A DNA stretch of 47,664 nt, from positions 1 to 47,664 of the forward strand of contig LBRC01000001.1 in assembly GCA_000991205.1 (NCBI GenBank), in the 5' to 3' direction. Origin of the DNA: Parcubacteria group bacterium GW2011_GWA2_36_10 (GTDB lineage Bacteria > Patescibacteriota > Patescibacteriia > UBA1558 > GWA2-36-10). Of the stretch, positions 17,817-27,021 are shown piece after piece (position 1 is the first letter of the stretch; every line of letters starts with the position of its first letter). Under the pieces are notes generated by a model. That model did not search any database. It had not been told where the DNA came from and saw only the letters and a program-made list of their open reading frames with translations. The translations under genes were made by a program, and so were the position numbers.

Positions 17817-19704
17817 ACTGTTTGAAATATAAAATTATTTTTTCTAAAGCGCTATAAATATATAAAAACATTATTGGTATAATTGGTAAAAAATATCTAG
17901 GATTCAAAAAGGTAGGCGCCAATAAACTAATAAAGCCTAAAATTACCCCAAAATATAACAACAATATCCAGCCTTTTTCCTTATTATTCTTGGTAACTGT
18001 TATTATGCCAGAAGCCAATAAAAAAAGGAATAGCAGCAATGGTATCAATAAAATTGGCCCATAATGTAAAGGATATTCTATAATTTTAAATAAATAGCGC
18101 AAACCAAAGACGGGGCCACCATAATCAACGGTATCATACACAGAGCCTATAGATGAACCATAAGACATAAAATTGATATACGCCTGGAGAACTGCAAATG
18201 GCAAGCCACCCAAAATAAAATAGCTAATATTCTTATATTGTTTAAAGTATGAGAATATGCCGAGATAAACTGGAATGATTATAAAATTTTGTAATCTTGT
18301 TAAAGTGGCTAAACCAACTAAAATACCCAGCATAAAGGCAAAAGATATTTTAGTATTTTTATAAAATTTTAAAAATAGCAAAAGCGCTGATAACATTAAA
18401 ATAGTAGAAAAAGGATCAGAAATTGCATAAAAATACATTAATTGTCCAAAACGACTAATTTTAAAATTATTAATCACCACGCTATCCTGAGCAAAAAAAT
18501 GAAATAAATAATAAAAAAAGTATGGATAAATAACAAACAGAGATGCTATGCCTAAAGCCTTTTTTTTATTGTGCAAAAAATCTTTAGCCAAAATATACAC
18601 TAAACAAACACTGACTACAAAAAATATATTATTTATAATAGCCACTGGTAAAATAATATCCATTATATCTTTTGCGTGCCATAAACAAACCAATGGAGCT
18701 AATAATAAAGAAAAACCTATGGGAAATAAATTTTCCACAAAGTGCCAACTCAATAAAGATTGTGCACCTTTAAAATAATCCAATTCGTCACCAGAAAAAC
18801 CAAAGAATAGAAAGCTATTATTTTCACCTAAATAAGGAAAGTTATTTTTTGCTAAAAATAAAATTAATAACCTCACTAAGATTAAGCTACTTATAGCTAA
18901 TAACCAATTTTTATTAATTTTAAACTTTAACATATTTTTGCTGATTTCTCTTAGCTTATAAAAAAATGGATTTAAATACGTTTTAAACTTCATTAAACTC
19001 AAGTCTCTTAAAATTTCTATCCTGGGTATAGACATTTTATCTTGCGTAGAATACAAAGTTCTTCCTCCGGCAAAAGCTAAAAGTACCCCCTCTTTGCTTA
19101 AAGCTTTCTTAGCTAGGTCATTATACTTATTGTGTGGATAAGCGACTATTTTTAAAGAATCATTAGGCCCAATAATGTTCTGTAAACTAATCAAGGCTTT
19201 TTGATATTCTTCCCTAATTTCTTCAGGACTCAATGTATCTACGTCTTTATGATGAGCTAAATGATTTGCAATACACCACCCTTCTTGTTTTAAGGCTAAA
19301 ATTTCAGTTTCATTCAGCATAGCTAAATTTTTATTGGCTACTTTTTGAGCAAAATTATTATCACGACCAATATAATCAGTGGCAATAAAAACTGTAGCCA
19401 CAAAACCATATTTTTTTAATATCGGCAAAGCATTAGTGTAATTATCTTGATAACCATCATCAAAAGTTAAAATAAAACTTTTTTCTGGCCATTGACCGTT
19501 GATAATATCTAATGACGTGATACTGTGATAGCCATTTAATTTTAGGTATTTAATTTTACTCTCAAAATCTTCCAGGCCAAGGCTAAGAGATGCATCTTTT
19601 TGACTAATTGAATGAAATAAAAAGACCGGCAAAAATTTCTTATTTTTAACTGGAAAAAATAAATTTAAAAGATAACAAATAAAATATATGAAATAGTCTT
19701 TCAT
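17803..19704 (-). CDS. Fusion: NodB-type polysaccharide deacetylase plus GT39-like membrane transferase domain
   Basis: A 633-residue two-part protein. Residues 25-235 are a polysaccharide deacetylase: LTFDDGYQDN at 79-88 carries the catalytic Asp and metal-binding Asp, HLAHH at 148-152 the metal-binding histidines, and AYPHNKY the later motif. Residues 265-633 are a polytopic membrane domain (ten or so helices) starting with NWLLAISSLILVRLL and bearing GDELDYFKGA (305-314), which resembles the first-loop Asp motif of GT39/PMT/ArnT-like enzymes. It would remove acetyl groups from a glycan and attach a polyprenyl-linked sugar, perhaps on the outer face. Overlaps its neighbours by 14 and 4 bases. 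A sequencing-caused fusion of two genes is possible but the linker is smooth. Confidence 0.82.
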   Translation of the reverse strand: MKDYFIYFICYLLNLFFPVKNKKFLPVFLFHSISQKDASLSLGLEDFESKIKYLKLNGYHSITSLDIINGQWPEKSFILTFDDGYQDNYTNALPILKKYGFVATVFIATDYIGRDNNFAQKVANKNLAMLNETEILALKQEGWCIANHLAHHKDVDTLSPEEIREEYQKALISLQNIIGPNDSLKIVAYPHNKYNDLAKKALSKEGVLLAFAGGRTLYSTQDKMSIPRIEILRDLSLMKFKTYLNPFFYKLREISKNMLKFKINKNWLLAISSLILVRLLILFLAKNNFPYLGENNSFLFFGFSGDELDYFKGAQSLLSWHFVENLFPIGFSLLLAPLVCLWHAKDIMDIILPVAIINNIFFVVSVCLVYILAKDFLHNKKKALGIASLFVIYPYFFYYLFHFFAQDSVVINNFKISRFGQLMYFYAISDPFSTILMLSALLLFLKFYKNTKISFAFMLGILVGLATLTRLQNFIIIPVYLGIFSYFKQYKNISYFILGGLPFAVLQAYINFMSYGSSIGSVYDTVDYGGPVFGLRYLFKIIEYPLHYGPILLIPLLLFLFLLASGIITVTKNNKEKGWILLLYFGVILGFISLLAPTFLNPRYFLPIIPIMFLYIYSALEKIILYFKQYVKR

Positions 19705-20864
19705 TGAATAAAATTTAAAATATTATTTGCTCTTTTTTGCCAATCATATTGCTGAACTTTTAGATGAGCGCTAAAAGAAATTTTTTCTACTAACCCTTCA
19801 TCACTAACAGCTAATATGATTTTATTTTTTAAATCTTCTAAATCACCCACCCGATAAAACAAACAACTCGTATCATCTAAAATTTGCTTTATGCTAGGTA
19901 GATTTGAAGCTACTATTGGTCTTTGACTAGCCATGTATTCAAACATTTTTAAAGGGGTCATAAAAAATTCATAATGCGCAATTTTAGGAAACGGCATTAA
20001 TAAAACATCACTGGCTTTTTGTAGAATTGCTAAAATATTTTGCTTTTGTTTAGGTAAAAAATAAACTTTATCTTCAATTTCCAAATCTATCGCTATTTTT
20101 TGATAATATTGAATATCTATTTGGTTGCCACCAACTGCCAATAAAATAAAATCTTGACTTAATTTAGACAAAACAGTTATCACCTCTTTTAAACCCTTCT
20201 CATTTCCCATGGTTTTAAAACTACCAGAATAAAAAAGAATTTTTTTATCTAAAATATTATTAATATTAAAAATATTATTTACTTTTAATCTGGCTTGTTT
20301 TTTATCAATTGTTAAATCAAAAATACTTAAATCTACTCCATTTGGAGAAACCAATATTTTGCCAGCTACAAAATTATGTTTTATGAATTGTTCTTTAATA
20401 AAATAATTAGTTACGACAATCTTATCTACAAATTTTAATAGACTAAGATGAAAAAATTTTCCTTTAGCAAACCAATCATGACATTCATATACCGTTTTTC
20501 TATGCTTTAAAATAGCTAAAAAACAAAATAAAGAGCTACGACTATACACAATAGCTTGTTTATCAATTTTGATAAAAATTAGTTTTACAAAAAATAGTAA
20601 ATTTTGTAACAAAAATTGCCAGTAGCGCAAAAAATTAGGCAAAAAAGCTAACTCTGGTGTATGAATAATTTTATGTTTAAAGTTATTTTTTAAATTATAA
20701 AAACTAAAAATATCCTCTGTTATATGATTCTTTCTCTTTGGAGACCATAATTCTACTGCCACACCTAAATTAGCAAACTGTTCACACATTTTACTTGATT
20801 GATAACCATAAGCCTTTTCTGTGGGCATACGAGAATCTAAGATATAAATTAGTTTACTAATCAT
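19701..20864 (-). CDS. GT4-family glycosyltransferase
   Basis: A 387-residue GT-B enzyme. The N-terminal domain has the YIL-DSRMPTEKAYGYQ segment common in GT4 enzymes of surface glycan clusters, then the linker VSPNGVDLSIFD. The donor domain shows LFYSGSFKTMGNEKGL and PLKMFEYMASQRPIVASNL, with the conserved acidic residue in FEYMAS. Overlaps the deacetylase fusion by 4 bases and is 2 bases from the kinase gene. Donor unknown. Confidence 0.9.
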   Translation of the reverse strand: MISKLIYILDSRMPTEKAYGYQSSKMCEQFANLGVAVELWSPKRKNHITEDIFSFYNLKNNFKHKIIHTPELAFLPNFLRYWQFLLQNLLFFVKLIFIKIDKQAIVYSRSSLFCFLAILKHRKTVYECHDWFAKGKFFHLSLLKFVDKIVVTNYFIKEQFIKHNFVAGKILVSPNGVDLSIFDLTIDKKQARLKVNNIFNINNILDKKILFYSGSFKTMGNEKGLKEVITVLSKLSQDFILLAVGGNQIDIQYYQKIAIDLEIEDKVYFLPKQKQNILAILQKASDVLLMPFPKIAHYEFFMTPLKMFEYMASQRPIVASNLPSIKQILDDTSCLFYRVGDLEDLKNKIILAVSDEGLVEKISFSAHLKVQQYDWQKRANNILNFIQ

Positions 20865-20866
20865 AA

Positions 20867-21484
20867 TTAATGAAACAAAAAATTAATTTCATTCAAAACT
20901 TGTTCTACACTTTTATCATTTGTAATGATAAAAAATTGCACTTTAGTATTAGCTAAATTTTCTAAAAAAACTAAATTATTTGCTTGACTAGCTTTTAACC
21001 AAATGTCTTTTATCTTTTCATCTTGAAATTGACGAAGACCATGTCCCCTATTTAATAATCTTTTTTGCCTTTCTTGATCATCTACTTGAAAAATAAATAA
21101 TTTGTCAGGTAAAACAATATTTGCTAAATATTTTTGAATAATTTCCCAATCTACTTGCTGTTCAAACAAAGAAATAATATTCTGAAAATAACCCTGATCT
21201 ATTAAGGCGTATTGATATTTCAAAACTTTTTGATATTTTGCATTGCAATGCAAAAATAAATTCATTAATTTATAATAAAATATCTGCCAATTATTTGAAT
21301 TACGAAAAATATAAAATAATAATTTAAAAAATTTAAAAGGACTTTTTAAAAAAAATAAAAAATTATACCACAAAAGTTCTATTTTGCTATTAATTTTTAT
21401 TCTCTTAAATTTTCCCTGACTTTCTATGGCTCTAGCTATAGTACTTTTGCCAGTACCTGGTAAGCCGTACAATTCTACAATCAT
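20867..21484 (-). CDS. Small P-loop kinase of the thymidylate/nucleotide-kinase-like fold
   Basis: A 205-residue protein. ELYGLPGTGKSTIARAI places a Walker A motif at residues 7-15. The central YALIDQGYFQNI is the Asp-Gln-Gly type substrate-binding segment of deoxynucleoside and thymidylate kinase relatives, and VDDQERQKRLLNRGHGLRQ is a lid-like Arg-rich segment. It could phosphorylate a nucleotide, a sugar or a lipid; the sequence does not say. It overlaps the next methyltransferase gene by 4 bases and lies amid glycosyltransferases, so a role in supplying or marking a glycan precursor is an inference. Confidence 0.72.
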   Translation of the reverse strand: MIVELYGLPGTGKSTIARAIESQGKFKRIKINSKIELLWYNFLFFLKSPFKFFKLLFYIFRNSNNWQIFYYKLMNLFLHCNAKYQKVLKYQYALIDQGYFQNIISLFEQQVDWEIIQKYLANIVLPDKLFIFQVDDQERQKRLLNRGHGLRQFQDEKIKDIWLKASQANNLVFLENLANTKVQFFIITNDKSVEQVLNEINFLFH

Positions 21485-22212
21485 TGTTTTTTAAATTTTA
21501 CTATATATGCTTCTGTGAATAATTGACTGATAATATTTAATTGAAAATTACTAAATAAATTAAAAATTAAATTGTTTATAAACACCGATTTAAAAATAGG
21601 GAAAGTCATCACAGCTGGATAAAACTCAATATTCACAAAACCAATTTTGACTAAAAGTTTTCTTAAATCTTTTGGCCTAATTTGCTGACGATGCATGATG
21701 GGAATTTTTTTACCTAAAATATGATAACGCCAATATTGAGGATTTTTAGTTATAATAAAACCATATTTATCGTGATTTAATAAACTAAAAATTTTAGTAA
21801 GCACTGGAGTTTTTTTAGGAAAATACTCTAAGACTCTAGAAGAAAAAAATAAATCATATGTTTTATCAGTTTGCCAAGCTAAAAAATCACTTTCAAAATA
21901 AGAAAATTTTTCTTCACCAAAAACTTTTTTAGACAAATCTAACATTTCTTTAGAAATATCAACTAAATCAAAATTTGCCCCACAAAACTTAGCTTGCAAC
22001 ATCTTGGTCCAAGTGCCCGCACCAGGACCAAGTTCTAAAATATTATTAATTGCTGGCTCAATTTGTAAAACATGTTTTTTGATAATTAACAACATCATTT
22101 GAAAACCAGCTTGCAATAAAGGTGTGGCAAACCAACGATTATACTCATAATCATTTTTATATTTATCAATTACAATTTTATTATAAATTTTTTTAATACC
22201 TTGTTGATCCAT
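21481..22212 (-). CDS. Class I SAM-dependent methyltransferase
   Basis: A 243-residue protein with NILELGPGAGTWTKML as SAM-binding motif I, FDLVDISKEMLDLSKKVF as the acidic second strand, and LFFSSRVLEYFPKKTPVL as motif II. The C-terminus (about 170-243) is hydrophobic and basic. The paired arrangement with a P-loop kinase (4-base overlap) recalls kinase/methyltransferase pairs that cap glycan chains in some O-antigen systems, such as WbdD, but neither protein looks like WbdD itself. Acceptor unknown. Confidence 0.8.
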   Translation of the reverse strand: MDQQGIKKIYNKIVIDKYKNDYEYNRWFATPLLQAGFQMMLLIIKKHVLQIEPAINNILELGPGAGTWTKMLQAKFCGANFDLVDISKEMLDLSKKVFGEEKFSYFESDFLAWQTDKTYDLFFSSRVLEYFPKKTPVLTKIFSLLNHDKYGFIITKNPQYWRYHILGKKIPIMHRQQIRPKDLRKLLVKIGFVNIEFYPAVMTFPIFKSVFINNLIFNLFSNFQLNIISQLFTEAYIVKFKKQ

Positions 22213-22217
22213 AAATA

Positions 22218-23303
22218 TTAATTAAATAATCCGATAAAAATTTCTTTGACTTTCAAAATATCAAATTTTTTCACATGCTGATAATTCAATTCTGCTAAAT
22301 TAGCTCTTAAGCTCTCTTGTTCTAATAAAACTCTAAGTTTTTCAATCATCATTGGTGCATTCTTTAAGGGGACAATATATTTCTGCTGCGCTAAAGAGCT
22401 AATTTCTTTAACTCCTCCAATATCAAAAGCAACGTAAGGCAAACAGGAAGCCATTGCTTCTAATAAAACCCGCGGGGATCCCTCTTCCTCTGAGGGCATA
22501 AAAAATAATTTGGCTATTTTCATAATGGCCGGAACATCTTTATTTGGCACCTTACCTAATAATATTACGTTACTCAAATTTTGAATTTCTTTTACCAGAG
22601 TATCTTTATATGGCCCATCACCAACTATTAAAAATTTAACGTTTTTTCTATCCACAAAAGCACTGGCTATTTTTGCTATATAATGCGCCCCTTTTCGCTC
22701 CGCTAAACGGTGAACAAATAAAACATACTCTTTGTCTATCTCTAAATTATATTTTTGATAAATATTATCTAAATTAAAATTACCAAATCTTTGTAAGTCG
22801 ACCCAATTTGGCATAATTTTTATTTTACTGGTTGCTAAATTATATTGTGTGCTATACCCATCTGCCACAGATTTGGCACCAGTAACTAAATAAGAAACAA
22901 TATGCAAAATCAATTTTAACGATCTTTTTTTTCCAAATAGCCACATCATACCACAACTCCAATAAAATGCTCTAGCTAGACTAATTTTGGCTACCAAGCC
23001 AGCATTAAAAGCAGAAATATAAGAATAATGCACATAAAAATTTTTATAGCCTCTTAATCTAATTTTTAAAATTAAATAAAAATTTTCCAACCATCTTAAA
23101 AAACCATAATGAAATTTTTGTACATACACATTTGAGACTTCTTTAAAAAAATCAACATTAGACCTTTTATCTTCAATTAACAATACTAAATCTGCATCTT
23201 TTGCTACTTGATTAATAAAATCATACAAATAAAAATAATGAGTATCCGTTTCAAGGTCAAACTTGGGCAAAACATAACAAATTTTTGGTTTAATTATTTG
23301 CAT
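22218..23303 (-). CDS. GT4-family glycosyltransferase
   Basis: About 361 residues. FVHRLAERKGAHYI, IVGDGPYKDTL and PSEEEGSPRVLLEAMAS are the donor-domain motifs of the GT4 family, and the linker MPNWVDLQRF is typical. I use the ATG at 23301-23303; a TTG 12 bases upstream is in frame but a poor start. The gene overlaps the end of the next GT4 by 10 bases. Cytoplasmic enzyme extending the lipid-linked glycan; sugar unknown. Confidence 0.9.
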   Translation of the reverse strand: MQIIKPKICYVLPKFDLETDTHYFYLYDFINQVAKDADLVLLIEDKRSNVDFFKEVSNVYVQKFHYGFLRWLENFYLILKIRLRGYKNFYVHYSYISAFNAGLVAKISLARAFYWSCGMMWLFGKKRSLKLILHIVSYLVTGAKSVADGYSTQYNLATSKIKIMPNWVDLQRFGNFNLDNIYQKYNLEIDKEYVLFVHRLAERKGAHYIAKIASAFVDRKNVKFLIVGDGPYKDTLVKEIQNLSNVILLGKVPNKDVPAIMKIAKLFFMPSEEEGSPRVLLEAMASCLPYVAFDIGGVKEISSLAQQKYIVPLKNAPMMIEKLRVLLEQESLRANLAELNYQHVKKFDILKVKEIFIGLFN

Positions 23304-24307
23304 AATAATTTCCAATTATCTATTACTTTATTTATTAACTCTTCTTTAGCCAAAATCTTATCCTTAAATTTATTAGCATTATTTCTAAATTTAGCTACCA
23401 AATCATCATCACTAATCACTGTTGACATTTTTTCTGTTAAAAGCTCTAAATTATTTACCGGGATAACAAAACCGTTAATATTATCCTCTACTAAGTCACC
23501 AGCTACGCCCACGTCGGTCATAATAACTGGTAAATCCGCCAAAATAGCTTCCGCTATCACCATAGCATAACCCTCGCTATTAGAAGTAAGCAAGAAACAA
23601 TCTGCTTGCTGATAAAATTCTAAAAGCTTATCCGACCAGTCAATAAAACTCACTCTTTTTTCTAAATTTAATTTTTTAACTAAACTCTTTAAATTGTCTA
23701 ACTCCACGCCTGAACCAACAATTATTAATCTGCAGTCTTCTTTTATAGCTGCTAAAGCTTTTATCTGTAAAGCAATATTTTTTACTGCCACTAGACGACC
23801 AGCTGTCAAAAAAGTAAATATTTCCGATTTATTATTTGCTAAATTTAAATTTTGAAATTTATTTTTATCTACAGCCACTGGAGCAATATATATTGTATTT
23901 TCTGCAACCTTAAAATTATTTACTAATTCTTTTTTGAGTCTAAGGCTGACCACTCTGACTAAATCCGCTTTTTTGATATTATATTTAAATAAGCTTTTTC
24001 TTAAAAAATTAAACTTTTCAAAACCATGAACTTGAATTTCTACTTTAAAGTTATCTTTTTTTTGCAAAAACCAAGTTATAAGTGGCAAAAAATAAATATC
24101 TTGAATTGTTATTAAATCAAATTGCTCTGCTTTTAAAGTTTGTTTTAAAAAAAAATATAATTTAAAAAAAGATAAGATTTTATTGCCAGCATTTGGTGTC
24201 AAAACTAAATATTTATCTAATTTTTGTTCATACAAAAAAGCACGCTGTGCTACAGCAGAATTTTTATCTAAAATATTTTTATCTAGACTTAAATTAATGA
24301 CTTTCAT
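23294..24307 (-). CDS. GT4-family glycosyltransferase
   Basis: About 337 residues from the ATG at 24305-24307, which gives the family-like N-terminus MKVINLSLDKNILDKNS. A longer in-frame ATG at 24356-24358 would overlap the neighbouring gene by 65 bases and adds 17 atypical residues, so it is less likely. Motifs are TAGRLVAVKNIALQI, IVGSGVELDNL and NSEGYAMVIAEAILADLPVI, with the E-X7-E donor motif. Overlaps the neighbouring GT4 by 14 bases. Confidence 0.88.
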   Translation of the reverse strand: MKVINLSLDKNILDKNSAVAQRAFLYEQKLDKYLVLTPNAGNKILSFFKLYFFLKQTLKAEQFDLITIQDIYFLPLITWFLQKKDNFKVEIQVHGFEKFNFLRKSLFKYNIKKADLVRVVSLRLKKELVNNFKVAENTIYIAPVAVDKNKFQNLNLANNKSEIFTFLTAGRLVAVKNIALQIKALAAIKEDCRLIIVGSGVELDNLKSLVKKLNLEKRVSFIDWSDKLLEFYQQADCFLLTSNSEGYAMVIAEAILADLPVIMTDVGVAGDLVEDNINGFVIPVNNLELLTEKMSTVISDDDLVAKFRNNANKFKDKILAKEELINKVIDNWKLLCK

Positions 24308-25322
24308 TTTGTAAAATTTGCAAAGTATCTTGCGTGGCCTGACTATAATCATAGTCATAACTAATCTTGGCTAGCTTTTGTTTATACTCATAATAAAAAT
24401 CTTGTTTGCTTAAATTATTTAAAATATTTACTAACTCGCCAATATTTTTAGGATCAAACATTAAGGCTTTATTTTTGAGCCAATCAAAACCAATTTCTTT
24501 AGTGCAAATAAACGGCAAGCCTAAACGTAGACTTTCTAAAACACCGTTTGGGCTGATATCAGTCAAGCTGGGATAAACAGCGAGATAAGCAGCACTTAAT
24601 TTTTGGTAAAGTGCATTTCGAGACATCAGATCAGAAAAAATAACATTTTTTAGTTTTAATTTATTTGCTTCAGCTTGAAGTTTTGATTTTTCTGGACCAT
24701 CACCAATGATGTGTAAAGTAAAAGAATTATCTTGCATTTTAGCAAAAGCCTGTACTAAAAATATTAAATTATTTTTTTTATTTATTCGGCCATGAAAAAT
24801 AATTTCTTTGTTAGTGTTTTTATGGATGCTAGCTGAAATATCTTTATTTACAGGATTATTAATAATTTTTAACTTGTCTTGAGGCAAATCATAATACTTA
24901 GCAAAAATATCTTGCTGAAATAACAGAGTAACTAATTTATTAGTTCTTTCTAAATATCTTTCCCAAATAAAATCTCCGCCCACTCTGATAAAAAATGGTA
25001 TTTTGTTATTTTTGATAGCCAAAAATACTGGATAACCAGCACTAAAATGATCAAAAGCATAAATACAATCAAAATTTTCAGTATTTAACAGTTGTTTTGT
25101 TTTTTGATAATAATGATAATAATTTAATATTTTATTACTTCTTACTACACGCACAACGGGAAAACCTAAGGTTTTATCTAAATCATAAACAGCTTGGTCA
25201 GAATAAGTCAGAACCGTCACTTGATGCTGAAGTTTTAATAAAGCTTGAGCAAAATTTAAAATATAGGTAGGTGGACCACCTGCTTCTGGCAAAAATATTC
25301 CTGTTGTAATTAATATTTTCAC
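24294..25322 (-). CDS. GT4-family glycosyltransferase
   Basis: A 342-residue GT-B enzyme. ITTGIFLPEAGGPPTYILNF is the N-terminal acceptor loop, FHGRINKKNNLIFLV and IIGDGPEKSKL are donor-domain motifs, and PSLTDISPNGVLESLRLGLP carries the donor-binding glutamate. Cytoplasmic. Ends overlapping the next GT4 by 14 bases and starts 6 bases after the preceding GT4. Confidence 0.9.
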   Translation of the reverse strand: MKILITTGIFLPEAGGPPTYILNFAQALLKLQHQVTVLTYSDQAVYDLDKTLGFPVVRVVRSNKILNYYHYYQKTKQLLNTENFDCIYAFDHFSAGYPVFLAIKNNKIPFFIRVGGDFIWERYLERTNKLVTLLFQQDIFAKYYDLPQDKLKIINNPVNKDISASIHKNTNKEIIFHGRINKKNNLIFLVQAFAKMQDNSFTLHIIGDGPEKSKLQAEANKLKLKNVIFSDLMSRNALYQKLSAAYLAVYPSLTDISPNGVLESLRLGLPFICTKEIGFDWLKNKALMFDPKNIGELVNILNNLSKQDFYYEYKQKLAKISYDYDYSQATQDTLQILQNESH

Positions 25323-25328
25323 TTTAAA

Positions 25329-26474
25329 TTAATTTAACATCTTATTAAAGATTACCCGCATCTGCGTAGCGATTTTATCCCAGCTATATTTTTCTTGCAC
25401 CAGATTTTTTCCGTTAATTTTTATTTTCTGGAAAAGCTCATGATCTTGGCTGTATCTTTCTACAGCTTTGGCGATAGAGCTGGGATTCTTGACTTCACAA
25501 AATAAACCAGTTTCATTATTTACTAAAAAATCTGGAATACCACCGACTTCTGTGCCAATCACCGGTACGCCGACAGCCATACTTTCTAAAAAAGCATTGC
25601 CTAAACCCTCTGACAAAGATGGTCGGATAAAAACATCAGCTATTTGCAAATACCTTGGTAATTCTGTGTAATCTTTATGTCCTAAAAAAATAACATTATC
25701 TGCCACTCCTTGATTTAAGCTCAAATTTTTTAAAGCCTGCTCGTCTGGTCCGGAGCCTATCAATATCAATTTTACTTTGAGCCCAGATTTATATAGCAAA
25801 AAATTCAGAGCTTTAATCACATCATCAATCGCATTTTTCAAGACTAAACGTGAGACAGAAATCAAAACAAAATCATCATCAGCAATGTTGAATGATTTTT
25901 TTAAAGCTAATTTTTCTTTAGCGCTTACATTAGCTTGAAATAAGCTTAAATCTACTCCATTTGGTACTAAAATAATTTCACCGCGATTACCGGCCTTACG
26001 TGATCTTTTGGCTAAATATTGGCTAATAGCTTGGGTAATTTTAGCATTACGATAAACTCTTTGGTAATAAAATTTCCACCACCAGGTTCTTTTTTGGATA
26101 AATTCATCGCTATCTCCGGATTGTAAAGTCAATAAATAAGGAATTTTACTAAAATATTTAAAAAATAAGGCCGTCACTCCAGCATAAAAAGCCATGATAC
26201 TCCAAACAAAATCAAAATGCACTACTTTATGTAAACGCCACGCATAACGAAAAGCACGAAAAGGATATAAATATTTATCCCATTTTTTGCCTGCTCCCAC
26301 TCGCCTGACATTAATATGCCCTATTTTTTCTTCGTCTGGCCAAGCTGAATCAAATTTATTAGTAATCAAATAATACTCAAAATCAAGATTACGATCAGTA
26401 ATCTCTTTGACTGCTATCTCCGCACCACCGACAAAGGGGTGGTAAGCAATGGAAAAAATAAGAATTTTTGGCAT
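25329..26474 (-). CDS. GT4-family glycosyltransferase
   Basis: A 381-residue GT-B enzyme. IAYHPFVGGAEIAVKEI is the N-terminal GG loop, VPNGVDLSLF the linker, SVSRLVLKNAIDDVI and LIGSGPDEQAL the donor-domain motifs, and PSLSEGLGNAFLESMAVGVP the E-X7-E motif. It is the first glycan gene downstream of the toxin-antitoxin pair, only 11 bases from the toxin stop, so it is likely transcribed from the same promoter. Confidence 0.92.
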   Translation of the reverse strand: MPKILIFSIAYHPFVGGAEIAVKEITDRNLDFEYYLITNKFDSAWPDEEKIGHINVRRVGAGKKWDKYLYPFRAFRYAWRLHKVVHFDFVWSIMAFYAGVTALFFKYFSKIPYLLTLQSGDSDEFIQKRTWWWKFYYQRVYRNAKITQAISQYLAKRSRKAGNRGEIILVPNGVDLSLFQANVSAKEKLALKKSFNIADDDFVLISVSRLVLKNAIDDVIKALNFLLYKSGLKVKLILIGSGPDEQALKNLSLNQGVADNVIFLGHKDYTELPRYLQIADVFIRPSLSEGLGNAFLESMAVGVPVIGTEVGGIPDFLVNNETGLFCEVKNPSSIAKAVERYSQDHELFQKIKINGKNLVQEKYSWDKIATQMRVIFNKMLN

Positions 26475-26485
26475 GAAAAATAAAA

Positions 26486-26758
26486 CTATAAATTTTTATA
26501 CATATCGTGTTTACCAATGGATACAAAAAAAATATCGCCGTTCTCTTGTCGTTCAAAAACTACTCTATAATTTTCTGTAATAGTTATGGACCAGAGCTCT
26601 TTTAAATGACCGTGCAATTCATGTAATCTTAAAGAAGGGTGTAGTGGATTAGCTTTAAATAATTCAATCTTTTTATTAGCTAATTGAATAATCTCTGTTG
26701 GCAATTTTTGTGATCTTTTTAAAAAATTTTTAGAAAACAAAACTCTATTTATCACCAT
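26486..26758 (-). CDS. RelE/ParE-superfamily toxin (YafQ-like)
   Basis: About 90 residues from the ATG at 26756-26758; an in-frame TTG at 26776 would add six residues. The fold is that of RelE/ParE toxins: a basic helix FLKRSQKLPTEIIQLANKKI, the segment LHPSLRLHELHGHLKELWSI, then SITITENYRVVFE and the C-terminal HDMYKNL, in which His and Tyr positions match YafQ/RelE mRNA-cleaving toxins. The reading frame overlaps the upstream antitoxin gene by 14 bases, the normal arrangement for coupled translation. mRNA cleavage on the ribosome is the expected activity; not tested by sequence. Confidence 0.85.
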   Translation of the reverse strand: MVINRVLFSKNFLKRSQKLPTEIIQLANKKIELFKANPLHPSLRLHELHGHLKELWSITITENYRVVFERQENGDIFFVSIGKHDMYKNL

Positions 26759-26990
26759 ACTTTTGCAATAAATCAATCAGAGAATCTGCCTCAAAATACT
26801 CACCTCTCTTATATTCTTCTTGTGCCTGTTTAACATCGGCTAATAATTCTTCAACAGAAATCAAATCATCATCAAGCTCTGTCAAATATTGCACATAACC
26901 ACTAACACTAGCAAAACCTTTTAATTTTGCTTTGTTTTTAATAGTTTGCACTATTTCTGGTTGTAAAGATAAGCTTAAAACTTCACGCAT
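26745..26990 (-). CDS. Ribbon-helix-helix type antitoxin
   Basis: 81 residues. The N-terminus LSLSLQ-EIVQTIKNKAKLKGFASVSGYVQYL fits a ribbon-helix-helix DNA-binding fold (beta strand, helix, Gly-phe turn, helix). The acidic C-terminal half, rich in Glu and Asp (VEELLADVKQAQEEYKRGEY), would wrap the toxin. It is the first gene of the pair, lies 31 bases from a perfect inverted repeat, and precedes the toxin with a short overlap. Family assignment rests on pattern and context, since RHH sequences are weakly conserved. Confidence 0.8.
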   Translation of the reverse strand: MREVLSLSLQPEIVQTIKNKAKLKGFASVSGYVQYLTELDDDLISVEELLADVKQAQEEYKRGEYFEADSLIDLLQKYGDK

Positions 26991-27021
26991 AATATTTACT
27001 TAATTATTATATATAGTTTCA

